NCBI GenBank assembly: GCA_964387865.1 | Contig: CAYLXC010000005.1 | Location: 1-45,923, forward strand | Length of the DNA: 45,923 nt | Source of the DNA: CAYLXC01 sp964387865 | Lineage (GTDB): Bacteria > Patescibacteriota > Microgenomatia > Daviesbacterales > UBA10151 | Direction: 5' to 3' | Part shown: positions 7,123 to 15,727 of the stretch, in pieces | How the letters are laid out: the number at the start of each line of letters is the position of its first letter | How positions within the stretch are numbered: the stretch's first letter is position 1 | The notes under the pieces: model-generated | Databases searched by the model: none | The model's input: the letters and a program-made list of their open reading frames with translations, nothing else | What the model was told of the DNA's origin: nothing | Translations under genes and position numbers: made by a program

Positions 7123-8547
7123 CTAAATTCTGCAAAAGTCCATTGAGGGCTCAAGCCATTTTCTTCCATCAGCTTCAATTAATTCATCAGTTTCTTTTGG
7201 GCCCCATGAGCCTTCCTTGTATATATGGGGTTTACCACGGACAGCAGAAAGGGGATCAATAAATGCCCACTGGGCTTCAATCTCCTGTGCATCATTAAAG
7301 AATGTCTGATCTCCTCTAATTGTGTCTGTTAAAAGCCTCTCATAAGGATCAGGAATATAATGACTGTGTGGATCTATCCGGTAGCAATATTGCATGTATT
7401 CTGGTTTAAGCTTAAGTGCGTGGCCAGGTTCTTTTGTTAAAACACGCAAAACTATTCCCTCATTTGGTTGTATCCTGTAAATTAGGATATTTGGTTGATC
7501 CTCCATATGCTTAAATAATTTATTTTCTGCTCCCTTAAAAACTATTGATATTTCAGTGACTGTTTGGGCAAGTTTTTTCCCGGCTCTTATATAAATTGGA
7601 ACATTCTTAAATCTGTCATTTTGAATAAAGGTTTTTAATGCATAAAAAGTATCTGTTTGGGAATTTGGCTTAACATTTTCTTCCCCATTGTAGCTTTCAT
7701 ATTGCCCAAAGACAACTTTTTTTGGCAAAGAAGTTAGACTTTTTAGGATTTTAATTCTTTGAGCAGTAACTGCCTTATTGCTAAACTCAGATGGGGCATC
7801 CATGGTGGAAAACGCAAGCATTTGAAGCTGGTGGTTTTGCCCAACATCTTTTAGAGCACCAACTTGGTCATAATAACCGCCCCTTTTACCAATACCGAAA
7901 TCCTCAGTTGCAGTTATCTGAATATGATCTATGTAACTTTTATTAATTAAAGGCTCAAATATCCTGTTTGAAAATCTAAATGTTAAAATATTTTGCAGAG
8001 TTTCTTTACCCAAATAATGATCCAGTCTGTAAATTTGATCCTCGGAAAAGTATTTAAGAAGAAGTTTATTTAGGCTTTGGGCAGATTTTAAATCATTGCC
8101 TATTGGCTTCTCAATCATGAGCCTAACCCAGCCTTTTTTATTCCCGGGTTTATTCATCCCCAAATATTGTAAGTTTTCAAAAACATGAGGATAAAGATCA
8201 GGATAAGTTGCCAAATAATAGATTCTATTATTACTCTTTAAGAAATCATTTAATCTTTTATAAAACTTAGGATCATCCAGATGTCCGTCAAGATAGTGAA
8301 GTCTTTTAGACAAATCAGCAAAAACCTCCTCTTTAATTGGATGTTGATGATGTATATTTTGTTTATTCAAAACTTCATGAAAATATTTTTTAAAATCCTC
8401 AAGATTCATCACTTTTCTGGCAATGCCAATTATGGACATATTTTTGGGAAGTAGGCCTTTTTCAGCCATGTCATAAAGAGCTGGGATAAGTTTAATTTGA
8501 GCTAAATTTCCGGTAATTCCGAATATAATTAAAGCAAATGAGTCCAT
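7123..8547 (-). CDS. zwf: Glucose-6-phosphate 1-dehydrogenase
   Basis: This 474-residue enzyme oxidises glucose 6-phosphate to 6-phosphogluconolactone with NADP. The N-terminal FGITGNLAQIKLIPALY resembles the nucleotide-binding G-x-x-G-D-L-A-x-x-K-L pattern, but Asp is replaced by Asn. The catalytic motif RLDHYLGKE is exact, EKPIGND follows the family pattern, and the C-terminal substrate domain is full length. A promoter-like GTGACT-17-TATCTT lies upstream on the minus strand, divergent from pgi/pmi. A 6-phosphogluconolactonase gene is not visible in the window. Confidence 0.94.
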   Translation of the reverse strand: MDSFALIIFGITGNLAQIKLIPALYDMAEKGLLPKNMSIIGIARKVMNLEDFKKYFHEVLNKQNIHHQHPIKEEVFADLSKRLHYLDGHLDDPKFYKRLNDFLKSNNRIYYLATYPDLYPHVFENLQYLGMNKPGNKKGWVRLMIEKPIGNDLKSAQSLNKLLLKYFSEDQIYRLDHYLGKETLQNILTFRFSNRIFEPLINKSYIDHIQITATEDFGIGKRGGYYDQVGALKDVGQNHQLQMLAFSTMDAPSEFSNKAVTAQRIKILKSLTSLPKKVVFGQYESYNGEENVKPNSQTDTFYALKTFIQNDRFKNVPIYIRAGKKLAQTVTEISIVFKGAENKLFKHMEDQPNILIYRIQPNEGIVLRVLTKEPGHALKLKPEYMQYCYRIDPHSHYIPDPYERLLTDTIRGDQTFFNDAQEIEAQWAFIDPLSAVRGKPHIYKEGSWGPKETDELIEADGRKWLEPSMDFCRI

Positions 8548-8587
8548 GATGTAGTAAAAGATAACACTTTTTTAATCCAAAGTCACA

Positions 8588-8596
8588 TGTTAAGAT
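8588..8596 (+). promoter_or_regulatory. Extended -10 box of pgi/pmi
   Basis: TGT followed by TAAGAT, ending seven bases before the GTG start at 8604. The transcript should be leaderless. Confidence 0.65.
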
Positions 8597-8603
8597 AAAA
8601 TTT

Positions 8604-9629
8604 GTGAATAACTTAGATCCAAAAGATGTTGAAGGATCAACTGGAATGCTCTCAAAACAATGTAAACAGATTTGGGAGCAAGCTAAGGAGATAAATTTTC
8701 CTGATAATTATAAAAATTGTAAAAATATAGTACTTTGCGGTATGGGTGGTTCTGCATACGGAGGGTATGTTGTATCCGCACTATTCAAGGAGGAGCTTAA
8801 AGTCCCAATCTATTCTAATAATGATTATCATTTGCCGGAATTTGTAGATAGAGATACACTAATAATTCTTTCCAGTTATTCAGGAACAACGGAGGAAGTT
8901 TTAGCTTGTACCCGCGAAGCACAGGAAAAGAATTTATCAATAACTGGAATTGGTAGTGGGGGAGAATTAGGGAATTTTTTAAAACAGAATAGCTTGCCAT
9001 CCTTAATTTTTAACCCAAAGTTTAATACTTCAGGACAACCAAGGTTAGGAACAGGTTATATGGTTTTGGGAATTGTTGGAATGCTAAATAGGATGGATCT
9101 TATGGAGGTATCTGATGAGGAAGTGAACCAGGCTATAGACGAACTGGATCAGAATCAGGAGGAAATTAAAACCAGTGCTAAGGAGTTATCAGAAAAAATT
9201 CAAGGTTTCATCCCCCTTATTATTTCTGCTGAATTTTTAGGAGGAAATGCTCACATTTTGAGAAATCAATTTAATGAAACTGCAAAGAGCTTTTCAGCTT
9301 TTTCAGAATTGCCGGAGTTGAATCATCATTTAATGGAAGGGCTTAAAAACCCTTCTGATAAGAAATTATTTGTACTTTTTATTAATTCTGATATGTATTC
9401 TGATAAGCTTAAAAAAAGAATTGAGCTTACAAAAGATGTTGTGGAAAAAAATGGAATTACATTTGAAGAATATGCTCCATCAGGTTCATCAAAAATTTCC
9501 CAGATGCTAAACGTGTTATCTCTTGGGGGATATTTAACACTTTATCTTGCGTTCTTATACGGGCAGGATCCTAGTCTGATTCCATGGGTTGATTATTTTA
9601 AGGAGCAACTTAATAAAGGAGGTGGTTAG
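8604..9629 (+). CDS. Bifunctional phosphoglucose/phosphomannose isomerase
   Basis: SIS-fold isomerases of this archaeal-type family interconvert glucose 6-phosphate and mannose 6-phosphate with fructose 6-phosphate. The first SIS domain has CGMGGSAYGG and SSYSGTTEE, the phosphosugar-binding serines. The C-terminal domain has NQFNETAKSF, the ELNHHLMEGL segment with its active-site His, and a terminal PWVDYFKEQL helix. Length (341) is normal for the family. Translation starts at GTG 8604, placed by the -10 box. The gene overlaps functionally with zwf and gnd and is followed after one base by a small membrane protein. Confidence 0.92.
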   Translation: MNNLDPKDVEGSTGMLSKQCKQIWEQAKEINFPDNYKNCKNIVLCGMGGSAYGGYVVSALFKEELKVPIYSNNDYHLPEFVDRDTLIILSSYSGTTEEVLACTREAQEKNLSITGIGSGGELGNFLKQNSLPSLIFNPKFNTSGQPRLGTGYMVLGIVGMLNRMDLMEVSDEEVNQAIDELDQNQEEIKTSAKELSEKIQGFIPLIISAEFLGGNAHILRNQFNETAKSFSAFSELPELNHHLMEGLKNPSDKKLFVLFINSDMYSDKLKKRIELTKDVVEKNGITFEEYAPSGSSKISQMLNVLSLGGYLTLYLAFLYGQDPSLIPWVDYFKEQLNKGGG

Positions 9630-9630
9630 A

Positions 9631-9819
9631 TTGAATCAAAAAAATTATCTTCAAGTATCAGGACTAATTTTTACAGCAGCGGCTTTTGTGCATCTTTTGG
9701 GGCTTTTGATGGGATGGCCGGTTAGCATTGCAGGAAATAATATTCCGGTTATGGCAAGCCTGTTAATTTTGGGGATATCTGGTTACTTAGCATATTCAGC
9801 ATATAAGTTAATGAAATAA
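9631..9819 (+). CDS. Small two-helix membrane protein
   Basis: This 62-residue protein has two predicted membrane helices (LIFTAAAFVHLLGLLMGW and ASLLILGISGYLAYSAYKL) joined by a short loop with IAGNNIP. TTG 9631 is chosen because an ideal Shine-Dalgarno AAAGGAGGTGG sits at 9615-9625, inside the last codons of pgi/pmi, so the two genes are translationally coupled. A longer in-frame start at 9589 would lie deep within the previous gene and lacks a ribosome site. Function is unknown. A histidine lies in the middle of helix 1. Confidence 0.75.
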   Translation: MNQKNYLQVSGLIFTAAAFVHLLGLLMGWPVSIAGNNIPVMASLLILGISGYLAYSAYKLMK

Positions 9820-9820
9820 G

Positions 9821-11011
9821 TTACTCATGACGTAGCGCTTCGATTGGGTCTAAACGGGCTGCACGGATGGCCGGGGCTACGCCAAAGATTACTCCTACAA
9901 GCATGGAGAAACCAAAGGAGAGAGCTACTGACCATAACGGGATTGTAGTTGTGAAGAAGCTTCCTATTATAAGTGAGATAATAAATCCTAAAATTATACC
10001 TATTATTCCTCCTACACCAGACAAAGTCATTGCCTCGATTAAAAATTGATTTCTAATATCTGATGATTTTGCCCCAACAGCTTTCCTGAGTCCTATCTCT
10101 CTGGTCCTTTCCGTCACAGATACCAGCATGATATTCATTATCCCAATACCACCTACAATTAAAGAAATTGCTGCAATTCCTCCCAACGCAGCTGTTAAAA
10201 CGTTTGTTATTTGTCCAATTGTTGATAAAGCCTGCTCTTGTGATTGCACGGTAAACTCATCCTCAGAAAGCCTTCTTTTCAAAATATTTATGGCCTGGTC
10301 TTGAACAACTTTCACCTCATCAGAATTTAAAGCAGAAATATAAATTGTGTTTAGCCTATCTATTCCAAACTGCTTTTGAGCTGTGGAAAACGGAACATAA
10401 ATTGAATTGTCAAAATCTATGCCAAAAACAGAGCCTCTGGGACCTAAAGTACCAATCACAATATATTTTAAACCAGCTACATCAATTATTTTGCCCAGTG
10501 TTTTTCCTTCACCAAAAAGGGTGTCTTTTACTGTCATACCTATTACTGCAACTTTTTTTGAGGACTGATCTTCGGACTGCTTAAAAAATCTGCCATCTGT
10601 AATTTTTAGGGATATAATTTCAGGGTAGTTACCCTCTACCCCGAAAACAGCCGCACCTCTATCATTCTTGCTACCAAATTTTAACGTAGCATTCCTTTGA
10701 ATTGCCGCAGAAACTTTCGCTTCCCCTGAAAGCCTGTTTTTTAAATTAAGCGCATCCTGGTATACCAGCCTGTTTGCTTGCACACCCCCGGGAGATCTTG
10801 CACCTCCAATCCTTCCAGGAATAACAAACAGAAGATTTGAGCCTAAACCCTCAATTTGGGAAGTAATGTAAGTTTGTAAACCAGAAACCAGGGAAATCAG
10901 AAGAATAACTGATGTTACGCCAATAACTATGCCTAAAACAGTTAAAAATGAGCGCATTCTGTTTGCAAAAATTGCAGTTAGAGCTGATTGTGTTGTCTCC
11001 AGTAAATCCAT
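9821..11011 (-). CDS. MacB/FtsX-type ABC transporter permease
   Basis: The 396-residue permease has the MacB layout. An N-terminal membrane helix (FLTVLGIVIGVTSVILLISLV) is followed by a periplasmic-type core of about 230 residues. Three C-terminal helices include the FtsX signature MNIMLVSVTERTREIGLRKAVGA, and the protein ends RAARLDPIEALRHE. Such permeases couple ATP hydrolysis to mechanical movement of an extracytoplasmic domain and export peptides, lipids or drugs. Its ATG overlaps the ATPase stop by one base (TAATG), the last gene of an adaptor-ATPase-permease operon. The substrate is unknown. Confidence 0.92.
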   Translation of the reverse strand: MDLLETTQSALTAIFANRMRSFLTVLGIVIGVTSVILLISLVSGLQTYITSQIEGLGSNLLFVIPGRIGGARSPGGVQANRLVYQDALNLKNRLSGEAKVSAAIQRNATLKFGSKNDRGAAVFGVEGNYPEIISLKITDGRFFKQSEDQSSKKVAVIGMTVKDTLFGEGKTLGKIIDVAGLKYIVIGTLGPRGSVFGIDFDNSIYVPFSTAQKQFGIDRLNTIYISALNSDEVKVVQDQAINILKRRLSEDEFTVQSQEQALSTIGQITNVLTAALGGIAAISLIVGGIGIMNIMLVSVTERTREIGLRKAVGAKSSDIRNQFLIEAMTLSGVGGIIGIILGFIISLIIGSFFTTTIPLWSVALSFGFSMLVGVIFGVAPAIRAARLDPIEALRHE

Positions 11012-11679
11012 TAAATTATTTCTCCATCTTTTATCCTGATTATCCTTTTTGCATGTTTTGCTATATTTACCTCATGGGTGATCATGATTATTGTTTTACC
11101 TTCTTTATTTAATTTGTCAAGAATTTTCATAATTTCCTCCGAAACTTTTGAATCCAAATTTCCTGTTGGCTCATCTGCTAAAATAATTTCAGGATCATTT
11201 ACCAAGGCCCTGGCAATTGCCACTCTTTGCTGCTCTCCCCCTGAAAGCTGGTTTGGACGTGAATTTAGCTTATCTTCCAAACCAACATCTATTAAAGCTT
11301 TTTTAGCCCTTAGAACTCTCTCGTTTTTACCTAATTTAGTATAAATAAGAGGTAGGGTAACATTATCCAAAGCAGAGGTTCTGGAAAGGAGATTAAATGA
11401 TTGGAAAACAAAACCAATTTTTTTACTTCTAATCTCGGCTGAAGTATTTTCCTTTAGGCGGGAAGTATCCTGTCCATCCAAATTATAAGAACCGGAAGTT
11501 GGGTGATCCAAAAGTCCAATAATATTCATTAAAGTTGATTTTCCGGAACCCGAAGCTCCAATAATTGCAACAAATTCACCTTTTTTTACCTCAAGATTAA
11601 TATCTTTTAGGGCTTGAAATGAAACTTCTCCTGACTCATAGATTTTATTGACCTTGGAAAGAATTAGAAGAGCGCTCAT
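11011..11679 (-). CDS. MacB/LolD-type ABC transporter ATP-binding protein
   Basis: The ATPase drives the adjacent FtsX-type permease. All nucleotide-binding motifs are present: Walker A GASGSGKST, Q-loop in FVFQSFNLL, signature LSGGEQQR, Walker B EIILADEPTGNLD, and the switch His in MITHE. The start is set at ATG 11679 (222 residues). AAGGAGAGG lies seven bases upstream, and the earlier GTG at 11700 would begin before this site. It starts one base after the stop of the adaptor gene and ends in a one-base overlap with the permease. Confidence 0.95.
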   Translation of the reverse strand: MSALLILSKVNKIYESGEVSFQALKDINLEVKKGEFVAIIGASGSGKSTLMNIIGLLDHPTSGSYNLDGQDTSRLKENTSAEIRSKKIGFVFQSFNLLSRTSALDNVTLPLIYTKLGKNERVLRAKKALIDVGLEDKLNSRPNQLSGGEQQRVAIARALVNDPEIILADEPTGNLDSKVSEEIMKILDKLNKEGKTIIMITHEVNIAKHAKRIIRIKDGEII

Positions 11680-11680
11680 C

Positions 11681-12796
11681 TTAACCTCTCCTTGCGCCAC
11701 CGAAAAATCTGAATAACGGATTGCCGCCTCTTCTGTTTTGCAGCAATTGAGGTGGATTTAAAAGTATATTATCACCCTCATTTAATCCCTCCTTTATCTC
11801 CACATCAGTATCAGATTCTATTCCTGTGACAACCTTTTTGGGTTCCAATCCCTGTGAAGTTTGTAAAATAACAGTATCATCCTCCCTTAAAGCCTCAACA
11901 GGGATTGTCAAAACATCTTTGGACTCGGATAAAATAACTGCAGCCTGGCCTGATAATCCATTAATAAAGGAGATATCAGGATCTCCCAAAATTATCCTGA
12001 CTGTCACAATTGTGGCACCTGATGATGTAGTTTCAACTTGCGGAATAATTTCTGAAACCTCACCTTCAATTACCTTATCAGAATATGCATCCAAAGTAAC
12101 TTCAGCTTTTTGTGCAATTGTTACTTTACCAAAATCTGCCTCATCAACTTCCGCATCAAAAAATGTTTCTGAGCTATCTATCATTTTGAAAATTAAATCC
12201 TGAGCACCAACCTGTTGACCCACTACGAAATTAGCCTGTGTAATTATACCGGGAGCAGGCGCTACTATTATTGTATCTTCAAAAGCTTTTTGAGCAAGTT
12301 TTACTTGATCAAAAGCATTATCTCTTGCAACTTCTGTTGAAGTTCTAAGTTGTCTTTGAAGCATTGTTTCGTTTAAAGATCCAACATTTGAAAATCCGCC
12401 CATTCCGTATTGGAAAAGATGAATATCATCTAAAATTTTGTCAACTATAGCTTGTTTATCTCTCAAAGTGTTTTGAGCCTGTTGAAGTGTGATAACTTGA
12501 ATTGTATTATCAAGACTTGCCAAAACTTGCCCCTGGTAAACTTTATCAGAGGTCTTAACATTAATTGAGGCTATTTTGCCGCTATTCCTAAATTTAAGGT
12601 CAATAGATGTTTTACCACTTAAGGACCCTGATGCAGAAACAGTGCTTTTTATATCCTGTTTTTTCACAGTATAAAATTCTAAAGTTTGTTGATTTCCTTT
12701 CGGAAAGATAAAGAAACCAGAAATTACCAACGCTATTAGCCCTATAATGATAATTTTCTTAGGTAGTTTTTTTACTCTCTGAAAGGATAACTTCAT
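11681..12796 (-). CDS. MacA/HlyD-like efflux adaptor
   Basis: This 371-residue membrane-fusion type protein has an N-terminal membrane anchor (IIIIGLIALVISGFFIF). A split lipoyl/barrel-sandwich domain is visible as VYQGQVLASLDN and later APAPGIITQANFVVGQQV, with a helical hairpin rich in Gln and Ala between them. Beta-barrel and membrane-proximal domains follow. A cell with no outer membrane would use it as an extracytoplasmic stalk on the FtsX permease. ATG 12796 has GGAG eight bases upstream; an upstream in-frame start at 12847 lies inside the promoter and is rejected. Confidence 0.88.
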   Translation of the reverse strand: MKLSFQRVKKLPKKIIIIGLIALVISGFFIFPKGNQQTLEFYTVKKQDIKSTVSASGSLSGKTSIDLKFRNSGKIASINVKTSDKVYQGQVLASLDNTIQVITLQQAQNTLRDKQAIVDKILDDIHLFQYGMGGFSNVGSLNETMLQRQLRTSTEVARDNAFDQVKLAQKAFEDTIIVAPAPGIITQANFVVGQQVGAQDLIFKMIDSSETFFDAEVDEADFGKVTIAQKAEVTLDAYSDKVIEGEVSEIIPQVETTSSGATIVTVRIILGDPDISFINGLSGQAAVILSESKDVLTIPVEALREDDTVILQTSQGLEPKKVVTGIESDTDVEIKEGLNEGDNILLNPPQLLQNRRGGNPLFRFFGGARRG

Positions 12797-12803
12797 ATTC
12801 TTG

Positions 12804-12833
12804 CTCCGATTGATTCGGAGTGTGCGTATTATA
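12804..12833 (-). promoter_or_regulatory. -10 box and hairpin covering the adaptor ribosome site
   Basis: TATAAT lies at 12833-12828 on the minus strand. The leader then forms CTCCGA-ATCAA-TCGGAG at 12820-12804. The 3' arm contains the GGAG ribosome site of the 12796 start, so folding could hide it. Confidence 0.6.
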
Positions 12834-12878
12834 CTGCAGATAAGCAAAAAAGAAAACCTATAGGGAAATGTACAGTTT

Positions 12879-13847
12879 CTAGCGTCTCACAAAAAGTATA
12901 GCATTTGGGATGCTGCGGCCCGGTCCGGCCTTATAGCCTCCTGACCACAATGCTGTTGAGCCTCCCTGGTCCAAATTTAGGGCTGAATCCATGCCTAAAG
13001 CTTTCAAAACCTTCGCAGAATCACCCATTGTAGCAGAGTGGACTACTCCAATATAAACCATACTGCCTTTTGCGGCTATGAATGTCCTTGAAGCTTTCCC
13101 GCCAAATTTAGGCTCATTGGGAGCCTCTGTAAAATTAATATTCCCCCCTGCAACCAAAAGAGGGTAGTTTGCTAAAACTGCATCCACACCGGTATCCCGG
13201 CCCCATTCCAGGGATTGTCCAACAAATCTTGCGGAACCTGCAGAAAGTATAACTGCCGGAACAGTTGAATAAACATTATTTCCTGAATTAAAATAAACCT
13301 TATTTTTATTCATTAGCAAAGTGTCAAAAGAATTTGTTTTTCCGGTACAGGATGCATATTCTGCAGGACAAAAATATGAACCGTTAATTCCGGCATAAGC
13401 ACCGTTTCTTGAAGCATAATCTGCCAAAGATAAAACAGGGCAATTATTTGAACAATCCGAATCGGACGCAGTATCAACTATGACTTTTGTTGAATTTAAA
13501 TCCGCGGCAATTATACCAACATTAAAATTTGCTCCATCTACATTAACTGATTGGTAAGAGTAGCCGGAACCGGGCGGTGTATTATTACTCACAACTTGAG
13601 GAGTTTTGGTTGGGGTAGGTGAAGGTTTGATTGTTGGTGTCATAGTCGGAGTAGGCTGAGGGGTAGGTGTTGGGATAGGTGTGGATGTGGAAATTGGAGT
13701 TGGAGTAGCGGAAGGTAATGCTTGAGGAGTTTGTAATGCGGGAATTGGCATTTCGTCTTTCTGAGGGCGTGAATTTACATAAATCATAGAAGTTATAGCT
13801 GCAATAATTATAATAATAAAAATTGGAGCTATTCCTTTTTGATTCAT
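12879..13847 (-). CDS. Exported phosphodiester glycosidase (NAGPA-like) protein
   Basis: The 322-residue product has an N-terminal hydrophobic anchor (APIFIIIIIAAITSMIYV), a long Pro/Thr/Ser linker of about 50 residues, then a globular domain of the NAGPA/DUF2233 family. Family marks are AGINGSYFCP, ASRTFIAAKGS and LNLDQGGSTALW. The human homologue removes N-acetylglucosamine from phosphodiesters; bacterial members are thought to act on envelope glycans. Two Cys pairs (CSNNC and FCP/SCTG) suggest disulphides outside the cell. ATG 13847 is preferred to TTG 13853. It follows gmk closely on the same strand. Confidence 0.88.
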   Translation of the reverse strand: MNQKGIAPIFIIIIIAAITSMIYVNSRPQKDEMPIPALQTPQALPSATPTPISTSTPIPTPTPQPTPTMTPTIKPSPTPTKTPQVVSNNTPPGSGYSYQSVNVDGANFNVGIIAADLNSTKVIVDTASDSDCSNNCPVLSLADYASRNGAYAGINGSYFCPAEYASCTGKTNSFDTLLMNKNKVYFNSGNNVYSTVPAVILSAGSARFVGQSLEWGRDTGVDAVLANYPLLVAGGNINFTEAPNEPKFGGKASRTFIAAKGSMVYIGVVHSATMGDSAKVLKALGMDSALNLDQGGSTALWSGGYKAGPGRSIPNAILFVRR

Positions 13848-13853
13848 GGGCAA

Positions 13854-14438
13854 TTAAGATTTTTGGGAGTCTATTACATTTATTATCTTATCAACTGCTT
13901 CATCTAGTTTTCCAGAGGCATTTTCTACTACGAAATCATAACTTTCCTTATACTGATCCCAAATTTTTGCATCATCCTCCATTCTTTTTTGGATTTCCAT
14001 CTCAGCTAAACCCCTATTTTTAAGTCTTTGCAAAACAATGTCATCGGAAACTGTTACATATATTACTAGAACTGTCTTCAAAAGGTTTTCAGCCTTTTCA
14101 GATGGGAAAGACCTTTTAATAAACTCTCTTACCTCTCCAGCTCTTGAGGGGTCAATCCTCCAAAGTGTATCAACTTTTAAGGCTTGTTCAAGCTCGGTTT
14201 TGTAAGTTCCGTATAAGTTTCCTCCATACTCAACATATTCTGCAAAATCATCATTTTTTACTTTTTTCAAAAACTCTTCCCTTGTTAGGAAATTATAATC
14301 AATTCCATCTTTCTCACCATGTCTGGGAAACCTTGAAGTTGTTGTAATTACTCTTTTTAAAGCAGGATATTTTCCCAAAAGCTTATTTTTGATTGTATCT
14401 TTACCCGAGGCTGTTTTACCTGTGAGGACTATTAACAT
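13854..14438 (-). CDS. gmk: Guanylate kinase
   Basis: Guanylate kinase phosphorylates GMP to GDP. The 194-residue length fits. The P-loop reads LTGKTASGKDT, a variant of the usual GPSGxGK. The GMP-binding part has TTTSRFPRHGEKDGIDYNF, matching the family T-T-R-x-P-R-x-G-E pattern with one insertion, then EYVEYGGNLYGT. The lid and late Arg-containing helix LQRLKNRG are present. It begins directly after the stop of the 14439 gene, and the NAGPA gene follows. The altered P-loop and TTTSR make a related nucleotide kinase possible, but guanylate kinase is most likely. Confidence 0.85.
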   Translation of the reverse strand: MLIVLTGKTASGKDTIKNKLLGKYPALKRVITTTSRFPRHGEKDGIDYNFLTREEFLKKVKNDDFAEYVEYGGNLYGTYKTELEQALKVDTLWRIDPSRAGEVREFIKRSFPSEKAENLLKTVLVIYVTVSDDIVLQRLKNRGLAEMEIQKRMEDDAKIWDQYKESYDFVVENASGKLDEAVDKIINVIDSQKS

Positions 14439-14780
14439 TTAATTAATACAGTGGGAGCATTTGCAGGAAAAAACTTTCCTGTGACCACTGGGAAGGGTTA
14501 ATCCTTGGATAATTCCTCCAATAAGTAGTCCCCTTGTAAAAATATGGTCTAATAGTGCAACTGATGTAACAGAAGATAAAGCAAGAAGAATTGAAAAATT
14601 CATCCAATGGTGAAAATGAATTGCTCTTCCAAACATTTGTACTCTTAGAACAGGAAATAGCTGAATCCTTTTAATTTTTATATTAGGAAGTTTCTTTCTG
14701 ATTCTTGCATTAGGATGAGTTGTTGCACGTAAGGTTAAATAGCCTAGGGCTGTTGATGGTAGAAGTGATAAAATTTCCAT
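14439..14780 (-). CDS. Small His-rich membrane protein
   Basis: The 113-residue protein has a basic N-terminal half (RIRKKLPNIKIKR), a central HFHHWM motif beside a hydrophobic segment (FSILLALSSVTSVALLDHI), a second hydrophobic segment GLLIGGIIQGLTLP, and a Cys-rich tail (FSCKCSHC). The histidine cluster at a membrane edge and the C-terminal cysteines could bind metal, but this is only inferred. AAGGAA lies five bases before the ATG. Its stop TAA directly touches the ATG of gmk, so the two are coupled. I do not recognise a named family. Confidence 0.65.
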   Translation of the reverse strand: MEILSLLPSTALGYLTLRATTHPNARIRKKLPNIKIKRIQLFPVLRVQMFGRAIHFHHWMNFSILLALSSVTSVALLDHIFTRGLLIGGIIQGLTLPSGHRKVFSCKCSHCIN

Positions 14781-14897
14781 ACAAGTTCCTTGTTTAATAT
14801 ATATTAAAGGTTATTGAAAAGTCAAATTGAGCCTGAATAGTATACCAGAAATTTTATCCGAAGTCAAACTATAGGATTTCATGCTTCAAACGCCGCG

Positions 14898-14906
14898 TGG
14901 TATAAT
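14898..14906 (+). promoter_or_regulatory. Extended -10 box with consensus TATAAT
   Basis: TGG followed by TATAAT. The box ends seven bases before the GTG at 14914, one of the clearest leaderless arrangements in the window. Confidence 0.8.
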
Positions 14907-14913
14907 GTAAGAG

Positions 14914-15150
14914 GTGGAAAGCAGAGATATTTTAAATTTAATCTTAATTATTGCAATTTTGGTTATTACAGCTTGTTTTGCATACGCAACTTTTTACCTT
15001 ACTCAGGCATTAAAATCAATTACAACTTTGGCTGACGATTTGGTAGATACAACTCAAAGTATAAAGCAAAAGATTCAACTTAAAGCCTTGGCAACAATAC
15101 CTGCTCTATTGGTTGCTCTAATTGGTAAAGTAATAAAAAAAAGGAGGTGA
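14914..15150 (+). CDS. Small membrane protein, DUF948-like
   Basis: The 78-residue protein has one N-terminal membrane helix (LNLILIIAILVITACFAYATF), then an amphipathic helix (ALKSITTLADDLVDTTQSIK) resembling the DUF948 arrangement, a second mildly hydrophobic stretch and a basic tail KKRR. The GTG start is fixed by the TATAAT box just upstream. It overlaps the ribosome site of the YtxH-like gene, and the two form a pair as often seen for DUF948/YtxH envelope-stress proteins in Gram-positive bacteria. The role is unknown. Confidence 0.75.
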   Translation: MESRDILNLILIIAILVITACFAYATFYLTQALKSITTLADDLVDTTQSIKQKIQLKALATIPALLVALIGKVIKKRR

Positions 15151-15155
15151 AAAAA

Positions 15156-15422
15156 ATGGCAGACGGTAAAAAAGGGGTCAACCCTCTTACAACTGGAGTT
15201 GTTGGAGCAGTAATTGGTGCGGCAGCAACTGCAGCGGCTATAGCTTTATCTGATGAAAAAAACAGAAAAAAGGTTGAGGCAGTTTTATCTGATCTACAAA
15301 AACAGGGGGACAAAGTTTTAAAAGAGATTACAAGACGGGCATTGGATATAAAAGAAATGGGAGATAGAGCTTTATCAAAAAATGAGCCTAGGAAATTAAA
15401 GGGAGGAAAGAAAAAGGCCTAG
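15156..15422 (+). CDS. YtxH-like small membrane protein
   Basis: The 88-residue product has a Gly/Ala-rich hydrophobic segment (GVVGAVIGAAATAAAIALS) followed by DEKNRKKVE and a long charged helix ending in Lys-rich sequence. This is the plan of YtxH-type general stress proteins. ATG 15156 is chosen because AAGGAGGTGA lies just upstream; GTG 15147 falls inside that site. The gene is the second of a two-gene operon. Function is not known, but partners in this arrangement are often co-expressed envelope proteins. Confidence 0.75.
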   Translation: MADGKKGVNPLTTGVVGAVIGAAATAAAIALSDEKNRKKVEAVLSDLQKQGDKVLKEITRRALDIKEMGDRALSKNEPRKLKGGKKKA

Positions 15423-15424
15423 AA

Positions 15425-15721
15425 TTAGTCCAGCTCACAGGGATTTTCAGTTTGTTTGGATTCCAAAGAATCTGCAAATTCCAAGATCCCTTCAAGTACA
15501 AACAAATTTCCACCGGATATGACTTTATCGGCCCATTCCTCAAATATTTCCCTACGAGCTACTGGATTAGAAGTGCTTATTGCCGCAGCAGCAGCTAATA
15601 GGACCGAAAAAATAAGTTCACCTTTAGCTTGACGTTTATTAAATAAAGTGATTTGATTCACTTTCTCGCGCACGGCCGATAAATCATCTACAGGCAGTTG
15701 CCCACTTTCAAATTCTGTCAT
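15425..15721 (-). CDS. Hypothetical protein, 98 residues
   Basis: A small, mostly helical acidic protein. A central Ala-rich segment (IFSVLLAAAAAIST) is followed by NPVARREIFEEWADKVISGG and ends in a single Cys. No family is recognised, and the central segment is probably too short and polar-flanked for a membrane helix. It has its own extended -10 box only six bases before the ATG, and it converges with the YtxH-like gene. Expression is likely; function is unknown. Confidence 0.65.
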   Translation of the reverse strand: MTEFESGQLPVDDLSAVREKVNQITLFNKRQAKGELIFSVLLAAAAAISTSNPVARREIFEEWADKVISGGNLFVLEGILEFADSLESKQTENPCELD

Positions 15722-15727
15722 TTTTTT

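Noticed and set aside
9589..9630. Longer start for the 9631 membrane protein
   Set aside because: The extra codons lie inside pgi/pmi and lack a ribosome site, while TTG 9631 has a near-perfect one.
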